Shown: in pieces, positions 32,774-41,982 of the stretch | Position numbering within the stretch: the first letter of the stretch is position 1 | How the letters are laid out: each line of letters begins with the position of its first letter | Source of the DNA: Rhodopirellula sp. | Lineage (GTDB): Bacteria; Planctomycetota; Planctomycetia; Pirellulales; Pirellulaceae | Length of the DNA: 49,982 bases | NCBI GenBank assembly: GCA_002690925.1 | Contig: NZGD01000263.1 | Location: 1-49,982, forward strand | Direction of reading: 5' to 3' | Made by a program: the position numbers and the translations under genes | The notes under the pieces: model-generated | What the model was told of the DNA's origin: nothing | Database searches by the model: none | Seen by the model: the letters and a program-made list of their open reading frames with translations, nothing else

Positions 32774-33544
32774 TCAATCAGCACTCAAAGCATCTGCCGG
32801 GATCACCACGGTGCCCATATCATTCATGCCCGGCTTGACATCGACCTTAAATCGACTGCGGCTCCACTCCTCCGACTTACCATCAATTTCAACTTCCTTG
32901 ATGCCACCAGCCTCGTGATAAACGCGGAAAACAAGCTCCTCACCAGCTGGCAAACCTTTGATCGTCAAGACACCATTTTCATCGCTGACAGCGGCGAAGG
33001 GATGGTCCAATACAACGACATACGACTTCATCCAGGGGTGGATATTGCAGTCGACGGGAATCGGAGCCGGCTCACTTTCCTCGAGAGCGACGGTTTTTTC
33101 CTGACCTGCAGGGATAGTGAAGTTCTGCTGTTTGTTATTGAAGAAACCGAGATTGGCATTGTGGCCAACCGCGTCAGGATTGGTAACCTTCAGAGTGTCA
33201 CCAGTTTGCGCTATGACTATGTGTGGCTCAAAGCGGCAGGCATTGTTTGCCAATGTCAGCGTCTTGTTCGAAGCTGGAACAGCATCCAACTTAGAGCCAC
33301 CGCGGCCGGTGTATACGTACACCACAACATTTTTAACACCCTTGTTCTTCGGGTTCACCAACAAACGCTCGTTCATAAGCTTGGATTTGCCGCAGAACTG
33401 AACATCCTTGTTGACGTCGATGGCGCTTGGGGCTGGTGCATCACCGCCGTATTCGAAGTGAATTTTCAGGTCGCCTGTCTCTGCCGTTGCTGGCATGGAA
33501 TGAATTAGCAGCAACGCAACAGCGGGTAGCATCAAAATCTTCAA
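32774..33544 (-). CDS. Periplasmic cupredoxin-like copper protein
   Basis: A signal peptide (ILMLPAVALLLIHSMPATA) is followed by a plastocyanin-like domain of the kind annotated as methylamine-utilisation-like protein. Probable type I copper ligands are His in NPDAVGHNANLGFF and the cluster VDCNIHPWMKSYVVV (Cys, His, Met). The last 80 residues (GVLTIKGLPAGEELVFRVYH) resemble a carboxypeptidase-regulatory/beta-sandwich segment. The start is TTG at 33544, with AGGAG 8 nt upstream, better placed than the ATG four codons later. It could be an electron carrier next to the dihaem cytochrome c. The gap of 466 nt to that gene suggests a separate transcript. Confidence 0.85.
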   Translation of the reverse strand: MKILMLPAVALLLIHSMPATAETGDLKIHFEYGGDAPAPSAIDVNKDVQFCGKSKLMNERLLVNPKNKGVKNVVVYVYTGRGGSKLDAVPASNKTLTLANNACRFEPHIVIAQTGDTLKVTNPDAVGHNANLGFFNNKQQNFTIPAGQEKTVALEESEPAPIPVDCNIHPWMKSYVVVLDHPFAAVSDENGVLTIKGLPAGEELVFRVYHEAGGIKEVEIDGKSEEWSRSRFKVDVKPGMNDMGTVVIPADALSAD

Positions 33545-34008
33545 CGGTGTCTCTCCTCTCGAGGGATCTGATGGGCTTTACATTTGGATGGGTTGATACT
33601 CAACCACTACCTGCCCAGTGTAACCGACGAAATGAGCTGCACAGGCATCAAATCGCAAGTGACAAAAATGAGATCAGAAGGTGATTGTTCATGCCAAAGA
33701 GGAAGAGTGGCGACCGAAAAGGCATCGAAAACCCTCGATCGCCACCCATTTAATTAGTCTTTGGCGATGAAAGCGCTGCCCAAGTGGTAGGGTGGTGGGA
33801 TGAGCAGCAGAACAACTTTCCTCGGCAGGACGGTTTGAATTGTATTCACTAGCGGAAGATTGTCTACCGCTATCAGCCCTTAAGACGAAGTTTAAAACCG
33901 CTCCCCCGGTTGACCGGGTGTCGGCTGTCGAAGCATGGCGTCAGCCCTTAAATTGCAGCTTGTATTCGATTTGCATGCAAATTTGCCCGCTAAATTTAGG
34001 TAGTCGTG
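33545..34008. other. Divergent region between the cupredoxin gene and purD
   Basis: 464 nt without a supported gene; it should hold promoters for both neighbours. A compound inverted repeat is present at 33708-33746: outer GTGGCG/CGCCAC and inner ATCGA/TCGAT. It lies about 260 nt before purD. It might be a structured leader or a terminator of an unseen transcript, but no T-run follows. No purine riboswitch core was recognised. Confidence 0.4.
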
Positions 34009-35304
34009 ATGAAGGTTTTGGTGGTTGGAAATGGTGGACGTGAGCATGCCTTGGCGTGGAAGCTTGGCCAAAGCCCAAAAGTGGACAAAGTGTTTGTGGC
34101 GCCCGGTAACGCTGGAACTGCTCAAGACGCTGAAAACGTCGATTTAGCCGCCACGGATATTCCGGGTCTTATCCAATTTGCAAAGCAACAGGCGATCGAT
34201 CTCACAGTGATTGGGCCCGAAGCCCCTCTCGTCGCAGGCCTGGCTGATGCCATGGATGCCGAGGGTTTGAAAGTCTTTGGCCCTTCGCAAGCGGCGGCAG
34301 AACTGGAGGGTAGCAAAGTGTTTTGCAAAAACCTTCTTCACACCGCCAACATTCCGACAGCAAGCTACCAGACCTTTAGAAGCGGCGAAGACGCCGAACG
34401 CTACATCAAGGATCGCTATGCCGAACCCAACGAACCGGTTCATGTCGTGGTGAAAGCGGATGGCCTGGCAGCAGGGAAAGGCGTGATCGTATGTGACACG
34501 CGTAACGAAGCGCTGGATGCGATCGACAGGATCGCATCACGCCGCGAATTCGGCGAAGCCGGCAACGAGTTGATCATTGAGGAAAAGCTGGTCGGCCCGG
34601 AGGCGAGCGTCCTAGCCATCACCGACGGTGAAACAATCTTGACGCTACCAGCCGCTCAAGACCACAAGCCAGCCCACGATGGTGATACCGGACCCAACAC
34701 GGGAGGAATGGGAGCCTATTGCCCAACGCCTGTTGTCGATGAAGACTTGATGAGGAGGATTGAATCTGATGTTCTTGTACCAGTCGTTCATGCCATGAAA
34801 CGTGCCCGCCGACCATTCAAGGGGATTCTCTACGCCGGTTTGATGCTCACCCCAGCTGGCCCCAAAGTTCTTGAGTTCAATGTCCGATTTGGTGACCCTG
34901 AATGTCAGCCGCTTTTGATGCGGCTCAAATCAGATTTGTTCGAGGTACTGGAAGCTGCCGCTGAGGGCCGCTTGGGAGAAATTGGCCCACTGGAATGGGA
35001 TGAGCGACCCTGCACATGCGTTGTGATGGCTAGCGAAGGCTACCCGGGTGACTATGACAAAGGCCGCGAAATCAGCGGTCTGGCCAACGCAGATGCACTG
35101 GAAGATGTCAAAGTATTTCATGCAGGAACAGAGATCAGCGAAGGTCAGGTTGTGACCAATGGTGGCCGTGTCTTGGGCGTCACCGCCATGGGAAACACCA
35201 TCAGTCAAGCAAAACTGAATGCCTATTCTGGCGTCAAAGAGATCCGTTGGCGTGGAGCTTGGTGCCGGAAAGACATCAGCGACAAAGCACTCACGATTCG
35301 CTAG
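34009..35304 (+). CDS. purD: Phosphoribosylamine-glycine ligase
   Basis: PurD joins glycine to phosphoribosylamine with ATP, the second step of de novo purine synthesis. The ATP-grasp protein begins MKVLVVGNGGREHALAWKL; VIGPEAPLVAGLADAM, VVKADGLAAGKGVIVC (nucleotide-binding), PAAQDHKPAHDGDTGPNTGG (about 217-236) and EFNVRFGDPECQPLL are all present and intact. The 431-aa length is typical. ATG 34009 follows an AGG 8 nt upstream; the GTG at 34006 would add one residue. The plus-strand gene is isolated from other pur genes and converges on prmC. Confidence 0.96.
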   Translation: MKVLVVGNGGREHALAWKLGQSPKVDKVFVAPGNAGTAQDAENVDLAATDIPGLIQFAKQQAIDLTVIGPEAPLVAGLADAMDAEGLKVFGPSQAAAELEGSKVFCKNLLHTANIPTASYQTFRSGEDAERYIKDRYAEPNEPVHVVVKADGLAAGKGVIVCDTRNEALDAIDRIASRREFGEAGNELIIEEKLVGPEASVLAITDGETILTLPAAQDHKPAHDGDTGPNTGGMGAYCPTPVVDEDLMRRIESDVLVPVVHAMKRARRPFKGILYAGLMLTPAGPKVLEFNVRFGDPECQPLLMRLKSDLFEVLEAAAEGRLGEIGPLEWDERPCTCVVMASEGYPGDYDKGREISGLANADALEDVKVFHAGTEISEGQVVTNGGRVLGVTAMGNTISQAKLNAYSGVKEIRWRGAWCRKDISDKALTIR

Positions 35305-35329
35305 CCTGCATCCTGCGTGAGGATATCAA

Positions 35330-36214
35330 TCACGTACGCTGCAGCGAAAGAATACGACGATGACCGTCCAGATCCTTGATAAAACGCAGGTCACCGAACG
35401 CAGAATTTGCGAGAGCCAATGCTTGGCAGGCATCAGCGATCATTGGGCTGAGTTCGATGATCAGACGACCACCGATTTGCAGTCGATCCGGAGTTTGTTC
35501 CAGCAACTGTGCGATCACCTCTGTTCCTTCAGGGCCTGAAACCAAAGCTCCCCGAGGTTCAAAGTCTCGAACCGTAGGAGACAGTGCTTTGTACTCAGCC
35601 TCACTGACATAAGGCGGGTTGCTACAAATCATGTCAAAACGTTCCGGTTGTTCTACTGCGGTCAACAGATCGCTCTGCATAAATTTAATGCGATCGGCCA
35701 CCTCAAGTTTCTGTGCATTCCAAGTCGCAATTTTCAACGCGGCCGCACTGATGTCCACGGCTGTCACTACCGCATTCTCACAACTTTGTGCGACGCTAAT
35801 CGCGATGACCCCAGAACCGGTTCCCACATCGATAATTTGAAGGGGTCGGTTCAGGGAAAACTGCTTTGCACAGTCAAGAGTTTCGACGACAAGGTGTTCC
35901 GTTTCTGGTCGCGGAATCAGCGTGGCATCATTGACTCGAAATCGGGAGGAATAGAATTCCCTGTAACCCACCAATTGTGCAACCGGCATCCCCTCTCCAC
36001 GACGACGTACCATTTCACGAAAAGCAACACGTTGCTCTTCTTCTGGCTCCTCGGCGAAAGCAGTGTAGAGTTCAATTCTTTCGCAATCACGAGCATGAGC
36101 AAGCAAAACCTCAGCATCAAGACGTGGCGATTCACTTCCTTTACGTTTAAAAAAGTCAGTTGTCCAATCCAGCAAACGCAGCACGGTCCAAGGCTGGTCT
36201 TGACTTTCGGACAT
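35330..36214 (-). CDS. prmC: Release-factor glutamine methyltransferase PrmC
   Basis: PrmC (HemK) methylates the glutamine of the GGQ motif in peptide release factors. The N-terminal helical domain (about 1-85) is followed by a SAM-dependent methyltransferase domain: LIPRPETEHLV, VGTGSGVIAISVAQ (SAM loop), and the substrate-binding N-P-P-Y in ICSNPPYVSEAEY. GGRLIIELSP lies in the last third. ATG 36214 has GAGGG with a 6-nt spacer; an upstream ATG at 36259 would add 15 residues. It follows prfA, which encodes its substrate, by 80 nt, the common prfA-prmC pair. Confidence 0.95.
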   Translation of the reverse strand: MSESQDQPWTVLRLLDWTTDFFKRKGSESPRLDAEVLLAHARDCERIELYTAFAEEPEEEQRVAFREMVRRRGEGMPVAQLVGYREFYSSRFRVNDATLIPRPETEHLVVETLDCAKQFSLNRPLQIIDVGTGSGVIAISVAQSCENAVVTAVDISAAALKIATWNAQKLEVADRIKFMQSDLLTAVEQPERFDMICSNPPYVSEAEYKALSPTVRDFEPRGALVSGPEGTEVIAQLLEQTPDRLQIGGRLIIELSPMIADACQALALANSAFGDLRFIKDLDGHRRILSLQRT

Positions 36215-36294
36215 TTTTTTTCCCTCATTCAAACGTGCAGCGGGGGTCGCTTTTGACATTTGAAGAGCAACTCCGTGTTAGGTAGTCAGCTTTT

Positions 36295-37377
36295 TCAGTC
36301 GATCATGTCACCGCGAAGTTGATCGCGGTCATACTCAATCAAAGCATCGGTTACCGGTGCAAGATCACCGGCAATCACCTGATCCAATTTATAGAGAGTC
36401 AGGTTGATTCGGTGGTCAGTCAAACGGTTCTGAGGAAAGTTGTAGGTGCGGATTCGCTGACTACGATCGCCCGACCCAATCAGACCTTTTCTTTGCTCAG
36501 CCTGCTTGGCAGCCTCTTCTTCGCGTTTCTTCTCGTAAATCCTGGCTTTCAGCACACGCAGAGCTTTGGCCAAATTCTTATGCTGGCTCTTCTCGTCTTG
36601 ACACTGCACAACGATCCCGGTTTCGTGGTGAGTCAAACGGATCGCTGACTCGGTCTTGTTAACATGCTGCCCACCGGGACCAGAAGCCCCAAATTTGTCA
36701 ACTCGATAATCATCCGACTTCAATTCAACCTCAACGTCCTCAGGCTCTGGCATCACTGCAACCGTTGCCGCAGAGGTATGCACTCTTCCCTGCGTCTCCG
36801 TTTCTGGCACGCGTTGCACCCGATGCCCGCCAGACTCGTACTGCAAATCACGATAAACCCCCTCACCCTCGAGGGTCAGAGTGACTTCCTTGAAACCACC
36901 CATCTCGGTTGCACTCGCGTCCATGACTTCCGTCTTCCACCCGCGGTGCTCAGCGTAACGGCGGTACATTTCGTACAGATCACGAGCGAATAATGCCGCT
37001 TCGTCACCCCCTGTTCCAGCTCGAACTTCCATGACACACCGTGTTCGGTGGCTGTCATCACCTCCCACTGTGAGCGAAAGCAAATCTTCCCAGATTTCTT
37101 CTCTCTGGCCACGTAAGGTTTCGATTTCACCCTCGGCCATATCACGCTCTTCGGCATCTTCTGCCGCTTCTGCCATTTCCTTGCAGTCATGTATTTCGTC
37201 GGTCAGCCGCTTGAATTCCCGGTACTTATTAGCAAGCTTTGCCAATCCACCATGCTCACGTGCTGTCGCACTCATCCGAGCGCCATTCCCGAGAACCTCA
37301 GGGTCGGACATATCACGCTCCAACTGCTCAAAGCGAGTCAGCTTGTCTTCCAGCGTGTCGCGTATTGATCCACTCAT
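36295..37377 (-). CDS. prfA: Peptide chain release factor 1
   Basis: RF1 releases finished proteins at UAA and UAG stops. The 360-aa protein contains the GGQ motif in [19 protein letters not shown], whose Gln is methylated by PrmC, and the RF1 codon-recognition tripeptide P-E-T in [14 protein letters not shown] (RF1 has P-x-T, RF2 has S-P-F). [19 protein letters not shown] is also typical. The N-terminal helical domain is complete. It heads prfA-prmC. The upstream neighbour is rpmE, a common order in bacteria. Confidence 0.97.
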   Translation of the reverse strand: MSGSIRDTLEDKLTRFEQLERDMSDPEVLGNGARMSATAREHGGLAKLANKYREFKRLTDEIHDCKEMAEAAEDAEERDMAEGEIETLRGQREEIWEDLLSLTVGGDDSHRTRCVMEVRAGTGGDEAALFARDLYEMYRRYAEHRGWKTEVMDASATEMGGFKEVTLTLEGEGVYRDLQYESGGHRVQRVPETETQGRVHTSAATVAVMPEPEDVEVELKSDDYRVDKFGASGPGGQHVNKTESAIRLTHHETGIVVQCQDEKSQHKNLAKALRVLKARIYEKKREEEAAKQAEQRKGLIGSGDRSQRIRTYNFPQNRLTDHRINLTLYKLDQVIAGDLAPVTDALIEYDRDQLRGDMID

Positions 37378-37504
37378 GGTGTTTTTTTCATGCGATAGAG
37401 AGCGATCGTGGTCACCTAGCCTCGATTTATGGGCCTACAAGACCCATCAACCAGTCACTTGACATATCGAGCTAAGATTGTGACCACACACTTCGAATAC
37501 TTCT

Positions 37505-37548
37505 AAAAAAACAGCCGCGACGGTCGCTGTTGCGATACCCGCGCGGCT
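37505..37548 (-). terminator. Intrinsic terminator after rpmE
   Basis: On the minus strand AGCCGCG (37548-37542) pairs with CGCGGCT (37519-37513), with further pairing inside (TCGC/GCGA), and a run of seven Ts follows. It lies about 30 nt downstream of the rpmE stop and separates rpmE from prfA. The long loop region makes it less ideal than the leuA attenuator. Confidence 0.7.
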
Positions 37549-37578
37549 GAGATCGTGGTTCATGCCAATAGCAGTCGT

Positions 37579-37812
37579 TTACTTCTTGCCCTTCGCCGCA
37601 AGGCTGCCATAAGTACCTGCCGCAAACTTCTTCTGGAACTTATCAATACGTCCAGCAGTATCAACGTACTTCAGCTTTCCGGTGTAGAAGGGGTGACATT
37701 CATTGCAAATGTCGATCTTTAATTCGGGCCGCACGCTGCGAGTCTGGAAACTGTTGCCGCAACCGCAGGTAACAGTCGTCTCTTGGTAATTTGGATGAAT
37801 GCCGTCTTTCAT
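37579..37812 (-). CDS. rpmE: 50S ribosomal protein L31
   Basis: The 77-aa form starting at ATG 37812 ([20 protein letters not shown]) matches the usual L31 start. It has the zinc-ribbon cysteines, C-G-C in [10 protein letters not shown] and C-x-x-C in [18 protein letters not shown], marking the C+ (zinc-containing) type, and the conserved [11 protein letters not shown] longer frame to 37905 exists but its extra 31 residues do not resemble L31. The C-terminal 15 residues ([14 protein letters not shown]) are basic. A terminator follows the gene. Confidence 0.95.
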   Translation of the reverse strand: MKDGIHPNYQETTVTCGCGNSFQTRSVRPELKIDICNECHPFYTGKLKYVDTAGRIDKFQKKFAAGTYGSLAAKGKK

Positions 37813-38248
37813 GGCGTCTTTCAGATGGTTTGAGGGAGTTGGCGCTGGCTTTCGTACAGAGCCACTGAGCCCCGCATCGTATGGTAAATACCCCATTTTG
37901 TTCAAGGCCTTTGAGACGGAAAGCGGGATTCAGCCCCATGATTTACCACAATAGCCCACCCCAATGCCCCATTCGTGGGACGAGGATACTCGTCTTAACC
38001 GCGTCCCAACCCCTCATCGGTGTAAACAAAGCGAGATCAACGCACTCCGAACAGAAATTTGCCTGGTGACGTTGAATGTAGCGATCGGAGCTGAAACAAC
38101 CGCCCCAATGACGTAGAAAACAATAAATCCTTCCAAATCAAACCACCGCAATCTGGAGATGTCAAAAAACACGAATCATGCACGACCCAAGTCACACCTC
38201 TGCTGCAGTTTGGTCTGCAGCCTGTCAGCCGGCTATTTCTGTAGAGGC
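37813..38248. other. Region upstream of rpmE with a tetraloop hairpin
   Basis: No gene is supported in these 436 nt. A perfect 6-bp hairpin with 4-nt loop (GACGAG gata CTCGTC) lies at 37979-37994, and the overlapping GGGACG (37977-37982) can pair with CGTCCC (38002-38007), giving a second structure. It is 167 nt before rpmE and could belong to its leader, as autoregulatory leaders of L31 are known in other bacteria, or end the esterase transcript. Neither is shown. Confidence 0.4.
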
Positions 38249-39208
38249 TTACCCCACGGGCTTACCCACAAAACACTCATGATCCAAATCTTTCGAAATG
38301 GCTGAATCGCTGGACGAGTCTGCAGAAGGATCGCCTTGGGCGGAAACCGCGTTTTCGCCGGATCCTGCAGTTTTGTGTTCGGGTACCAGTACCGAAGCTA
38401 GAAAATCACAGGCTTTCTCTAGAGCACCGGGATCCATCGCCGCCTGCATATGCCCCGCATTTGCGATGCTGTAAAACTCGGTCTTCACGCCAGCCGACTT
38501 CAACGCAAAGTAGCAGGCCTTGGTCCAAGCCTCCGGAACAAGCTCATCAGCAGAACCGTTGAAAAAGAAAAGCGGTGCATCCCCTGCATCAACAAATGCG
38601 GCTGTTGAAGCGGCCAGAAATAATTCTTTTTTACTGGTCAAATCGCCACCCATCCAAAACTCGGCCCACCGTCCGTTATCCGGAAACCAACGAAAATCGG
38701 TTGGAGCTCCCCCCGCAGCAGCTACTTGAATGCGTGTGTCGATATTCCCATTTGTGTCGCTCGGTGGCTTTCCGGTCGTCGCCAACAACGACACCAAATG
38801 ACCACCGGCCGAATATCCAATGGCACCCAATCGATCAGGATTCACTTTGTAGTGGGAAGCATTCTTCCGAATCCATCGTACCGCCATCCGACAATCCTCG
38901 ATTTGTGCCGGGAACTTGTGCTTGGGAGCGAGTCGATAGTCAATCGCAAAACAAACAAATCCACGTTCGGCAAGCGCAGTCGCATAAGCTCTCAACTGCC
39001 TGCGATTTCCGCTTCGCCAAGCTCCACCATGCACGACCAACACCGCCGGATGGGTTCCCGCTGCATTCGGAATGAAGGCATCCAGCAACAGCGCGCGATC
39101 ACCTACCGTGGAATACGTTATTTTCTCCCGAATCTCAAATGCAGGCTTTGCAGGGGCCACCCCAGCAAATATCAACGAACAAAAAAAAGCCGCCAGCCAT
39201 CGTATCAT
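38249..39208 (-). CDS. Secreted alpha/beta-hydrolase (esterase/lipase-like)
   Basis: After a signal peptide (MIRWLAAFFCSLIFAGVAPA) the protein has an alpha/beta-hydrolase fold of the hormone-sensitive-lipase/BD-FAE type: oxyanion motif VVHGGAWRSGNR, FAIDYRLAPKHKFPAQIEDC, nucleophile elbow GAIGYSAGGHLVSLL (catalytic Ser), acid Asp in FNGSADELVPEAW and His in SIANAGHMQAAM. Such enzymes cleave short acyl or feruloyl/acetyl esters, including those on polysaccharides; the substrate is not known. About 50 Ser/Ala/Asp-rich residues follow the domain. ATG 39208 fits the signal peptide better than the longer frame to 39247. Isolated gene. Confidence 0.88.
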   Translation of the reverse strand: MIRWLAAFFCSLIFAGVAPAKPAFEIREKITYSTVGDRALLLDAFIPNAAGTHPAVLVVHGGAWRSGNRRQLRAYATALAERGFVCFAIDYRLAPKHKFPAQIEDCRMAVRWIRKNASHYKVNPDRLGAIGYSAGGHLVSLLATTGKPPSDTNGNIDTRIQVAAAGGAPTDFRWFPDNGRWAEFWMGGDLTSKKELFLAASTAAFVDAGDAPLFFFNGSADELVPEAWTKACYFALKSAGVKTEFYSIANAGHMQAAMDPGALEKACDFLASVLVPEHKTAGSGENAVSAQGDPSADSSSDSAISKDLDHECFVGKPVG

Positions 39209-40644
39209 CGTTAGATCTCTTGTCTTAATAGTCAAATACTCCGTCACACGTTGGTAAAGGTCACGCCTTCATTCTACGACTGACAGCAAACTCGTCCTGT
39301 CTCGATCTGTAACTGGGACTAAAAAGCTCAATCAGTCACAAAATCAGAAATATACATTGGCAATGCTAAGCGGCCTACTTTTCTCAAACTTCCATCAAAC
39401 GCAATCTCATAGGCCAATAGTGATTCAAACTCAAAACAACGAGCCAATCAGTAACGCCCACTTGGTGAAAGCGCGGTATGCCCTAAAGCCCCCCCTCTGT
39501 CTCAGTGAAACCCAACAACTTGAGAGTCCCATCATCCTGCAGGCGATACCTCGCAAGTCGGTCAACTGCTCTGGCAACGTCCACGAACCGCCCAAAAGAA
39601 AAACTTGGCCAGAGTTGTCCTCACAAGATCGGAAGCTGACAAACCTGCTTTTGATTTGCTACCGGGAAGATAAGTTAAAGAATTGTTTGAACTTCAATTG
39701 GCACACGGTTTTTGATCACAAACTGACGACCCACATTGTATTCATTGCTGAAGTAAACAATTGGCAAAGATGGGTGGCACAGCTCACCTGAACAGCGTAA
39801 CTGACTTACCACGACAACTGCATCATTTCGACCACAAGGCGCCGAACGGTAGAAACGAAACACTGAGGCCTGTTCGTTGCGACGGCGATCTTCACTTGGC
39901 AAACTTTCCAAGTAATTTCAGCACCAGTCTCTTCTGGAAAGGTATCTCACCCGGTTAAATACCGGCGGAAAAAATCCGATGCAATAACAGCACTGACGTG
40001 CATCAGAGCTTGGGATAGGCTCGCAAGCCATGAAAACATCGCACGCTGAAGCCATTTGATATGACTGCAAACGCCTTCCCTAGGACACATTGGGAAGCCA
40101 CGGCAGGTTACCAACGTGCATGAAGCAGTGCTGCCCGAGTTCATCGTCCAGTCCACCGGTGGCACCATGCGAGACACAAATACTGAAATCCCAGCGGCTC
40201 AATGACGACTACCGATCGCTGTTCAAAACTGTCGTCAGACACCATCACCAAACCAAAAAACACTAATTCTAGTTGCTAGCAAAGCATGCTTGATTGGGTG
40301 TTAACACTCGTTTGAAAGGTTGGCTTCAGCATCACCCACGTAACGTAAGTGATCCGATCAAATGATGGCAAAACCAACAACGAGCTCAGAATCCCGCCTA
40401 ATCCAGAGGTATTGGTAGATACCACCATCGACCGCCAGTCAAGGCACGAGCGTTCACAAATCGATGCTCCTTCTACCTTTCCATCATTCACTAGCAACTC
40501 AAAACGACCTATCGGTGGTTCCGCCCGGGGACTTAAGATCGGCAGACTTCGCAGGAAAGCCGTTTGCCTTCCCTCTGGCCTCTACCATTCCGCGCGTACA
40601 AATTCTCGCCGTGCGGATTGGGCGATTCGCCAACAGGATGAACC
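39209..40644. other. 1.4-kb gene-poor stretch with possible decayed coding sequence
   Basis: No intact gene is supported. On the minus strand, several short frames read like protein but are cut by stops or frame changes: about 39620-39483 (RFVDVARAVDRLARYRL, then DGTLKLLGF), 39438-39328 (LLAYEIAFDGSLRK), and about 40195-40090 (GATGGLDDELGQHCFMHVGN). The first two resemble each other loosely. This would suit a decayed gene or genes, but short frames can look coding by chance. The plus-strand frames at 39357-39791 and 40349-40738 have no family features. No RNase P, tmRNA, SRP or tRNA pattern was recognised. Confidence 0.35.
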
Positions 40645-41982
40645 ATGCACGAACGAATTCAACGAACGATCGCAAGATTGCTGTTCGTATTCTGCTGCGC
40701 GGTTCCCACTCTCTTTACCTGCCTGTGCATATTGGTGACGTGGACGCCATGGTATCACCAGCACGCACTGCAAAACTTGGAGGCTGAGTTCTCGTTGGCG
40801 ACTGGCCTTTCGATCGAAATTGAAGATTTTGAAAAAACAACACCTTCAGGTTTTTGCTTACTTGGTGTCACGATCAGAGAACCAGAAACGACCCACGAGA
40901 TCGCGCGCATTCGCAAAATTGAACACATCACTGAAGCAGGTGAGGTAACCATTCTGCTGCAACAGCCCGAAATTCAGGCCGCCGAACTCAAAGGGATCTG
41001 GCAATTACTTCACCAGCGTTTCCTCTGCCGCCCCGATTTAACGGCCATACCAATACGAGCATCGGCCAATGACTTGACACTGCACAGTCGCACAGGTGCA
41101 GTGACCTTGAAGGATGTGGATGCATGGATCGTTCCTCACAACAATGCGGTAGAAGCGACTTTAGCCTGCCTTCCTGCCAATTCCATTTATGACACCCCTA
41201 TCAACATCATGGTCCGCCGTGATCGAAGCGGCCAACATCCGGCAACGAGGTGGTCATTGGACACTCGAGGCACTGCCCTGCCCTGCTCGGCGATCGCAGA
41301 CTTCCTCCCCGAAATGGAAAAACTTGGCGTTAATGCTGAATTCGCAGGCACCATGACATGGCAGATCGAAAAAAAACACTGGTGGATTGACCTTGGTGGA
41401 TCACGATTCACCGATGTTGCGCTCGATCGGATATTTGAACGAAATTCCCATCGCCTCAGTGGAACTGCAACCTTTGAATTTGATCGCTGTCGCATTGATC
41501 CGCACTCCAAACGAAGTGACATTTCAGGTTCCATCGTTGCAAAAAATGGCCAAATGGGTCGTAGTCTGCTTCTGGCTGCAAATCAGAATTGCGGATTCGA
41601 GATTCGACTCCAAGATCGCCTGATCGATCAACACGGTGACATCCCTTTCGACCTCCTTGGACTTGGATTCAACGTAAACAATGCTCAGATCAATCTGACG
41701 GGAACTTGTCGTAACGAGGTGGGTTACGAAGGATTCCCTGCCAATGTAGCACTGTGTCTTGATGGCTTCCCAATTGTCTTCTCAACACCGCAAACATTGA
41801 ACTCGTTGAGTGTCCTGAACGTTGTAGCACCCAGCTACAGTGTCGCAGTTCCGATGTCTGATCAAACTGACTGGTTAATGAACGTTTTGATTCCTCCCAG
41901 TCGACCGATGCCCACGAATGAGCCTCGTATTCGATCCGCCAATAACTGGCGTGGCGGCCCCACCATCTCGCAACCTCAATAA
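40645..41982 (+). CDS. Membrane-anchored protein of unknown function (AsmA-like layout)
   Basis: A 445-aa protein with one N-terminal membrane helix (LLFVFCCAVPTLFTCLCILV) followed by a long beta-rich region. There are no Cys-His haem sites or enzyme motifs. The layout (short cytoplasmic start, single anchor, FSLATGLSIEIEDFEKTT then many alternating strands such as LSGTATFEFDRCRIDP and INLTGTCRNEVG) recalls AsmA-like bridge proteins, but I cannot name the family with confidence. The ATG has AGGA about 6 nt upstream, a good start. It lies on the plus strand next to the gene-poor stretch and converges on ccsBA. Confidence 0.75.
   Translation: MHERIQRTIARLLFVFCCAVPTLFTCLCILVTWTPWYHQHALQNLEAEFSLATGLSIEIEDFEKTTPSGFCLLGVTIREPETTHEIARIRKIEHITEAGEVTILLQQPEIQAAELKGIWQLLHQRFLCRPDLTAIPIRASANDLTLHSRTGAVTLKDVDAWIVPHNNAVEATLACLPANSIYDTPINIMVRRDRSGQHPATRWSLDTRGTALPCSAIADFLPEMEKLGVNAEFAGTMTWQIEKKHWWIDLGGSRFTDVALDRIFERNSHRLSGTATFEFDRCRIDPHSKRSDISGSIVAKNGQMGRSLLLAANQNCGFEIRLQDRLIDQHGDIPFDLLGLGFNVNNAQINLTGTCRNEVGYEGFPANVALCLDGFPIVFSTPQTLNSLSVLNVVAPSYSVAVPMSDQTDWLMNVLIPPSRPMPTNEPRIRSANNWRGGPTISQPQ

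Noticed and set aside
39357..39791. 144-codon plus-strand frame in the gene-poor stretch
   Set aside because: The composition is typical of chance frames (many Gln, His, Asn, Cys), with no motif or ribosome site; minus-strand pieces look more protein-like.
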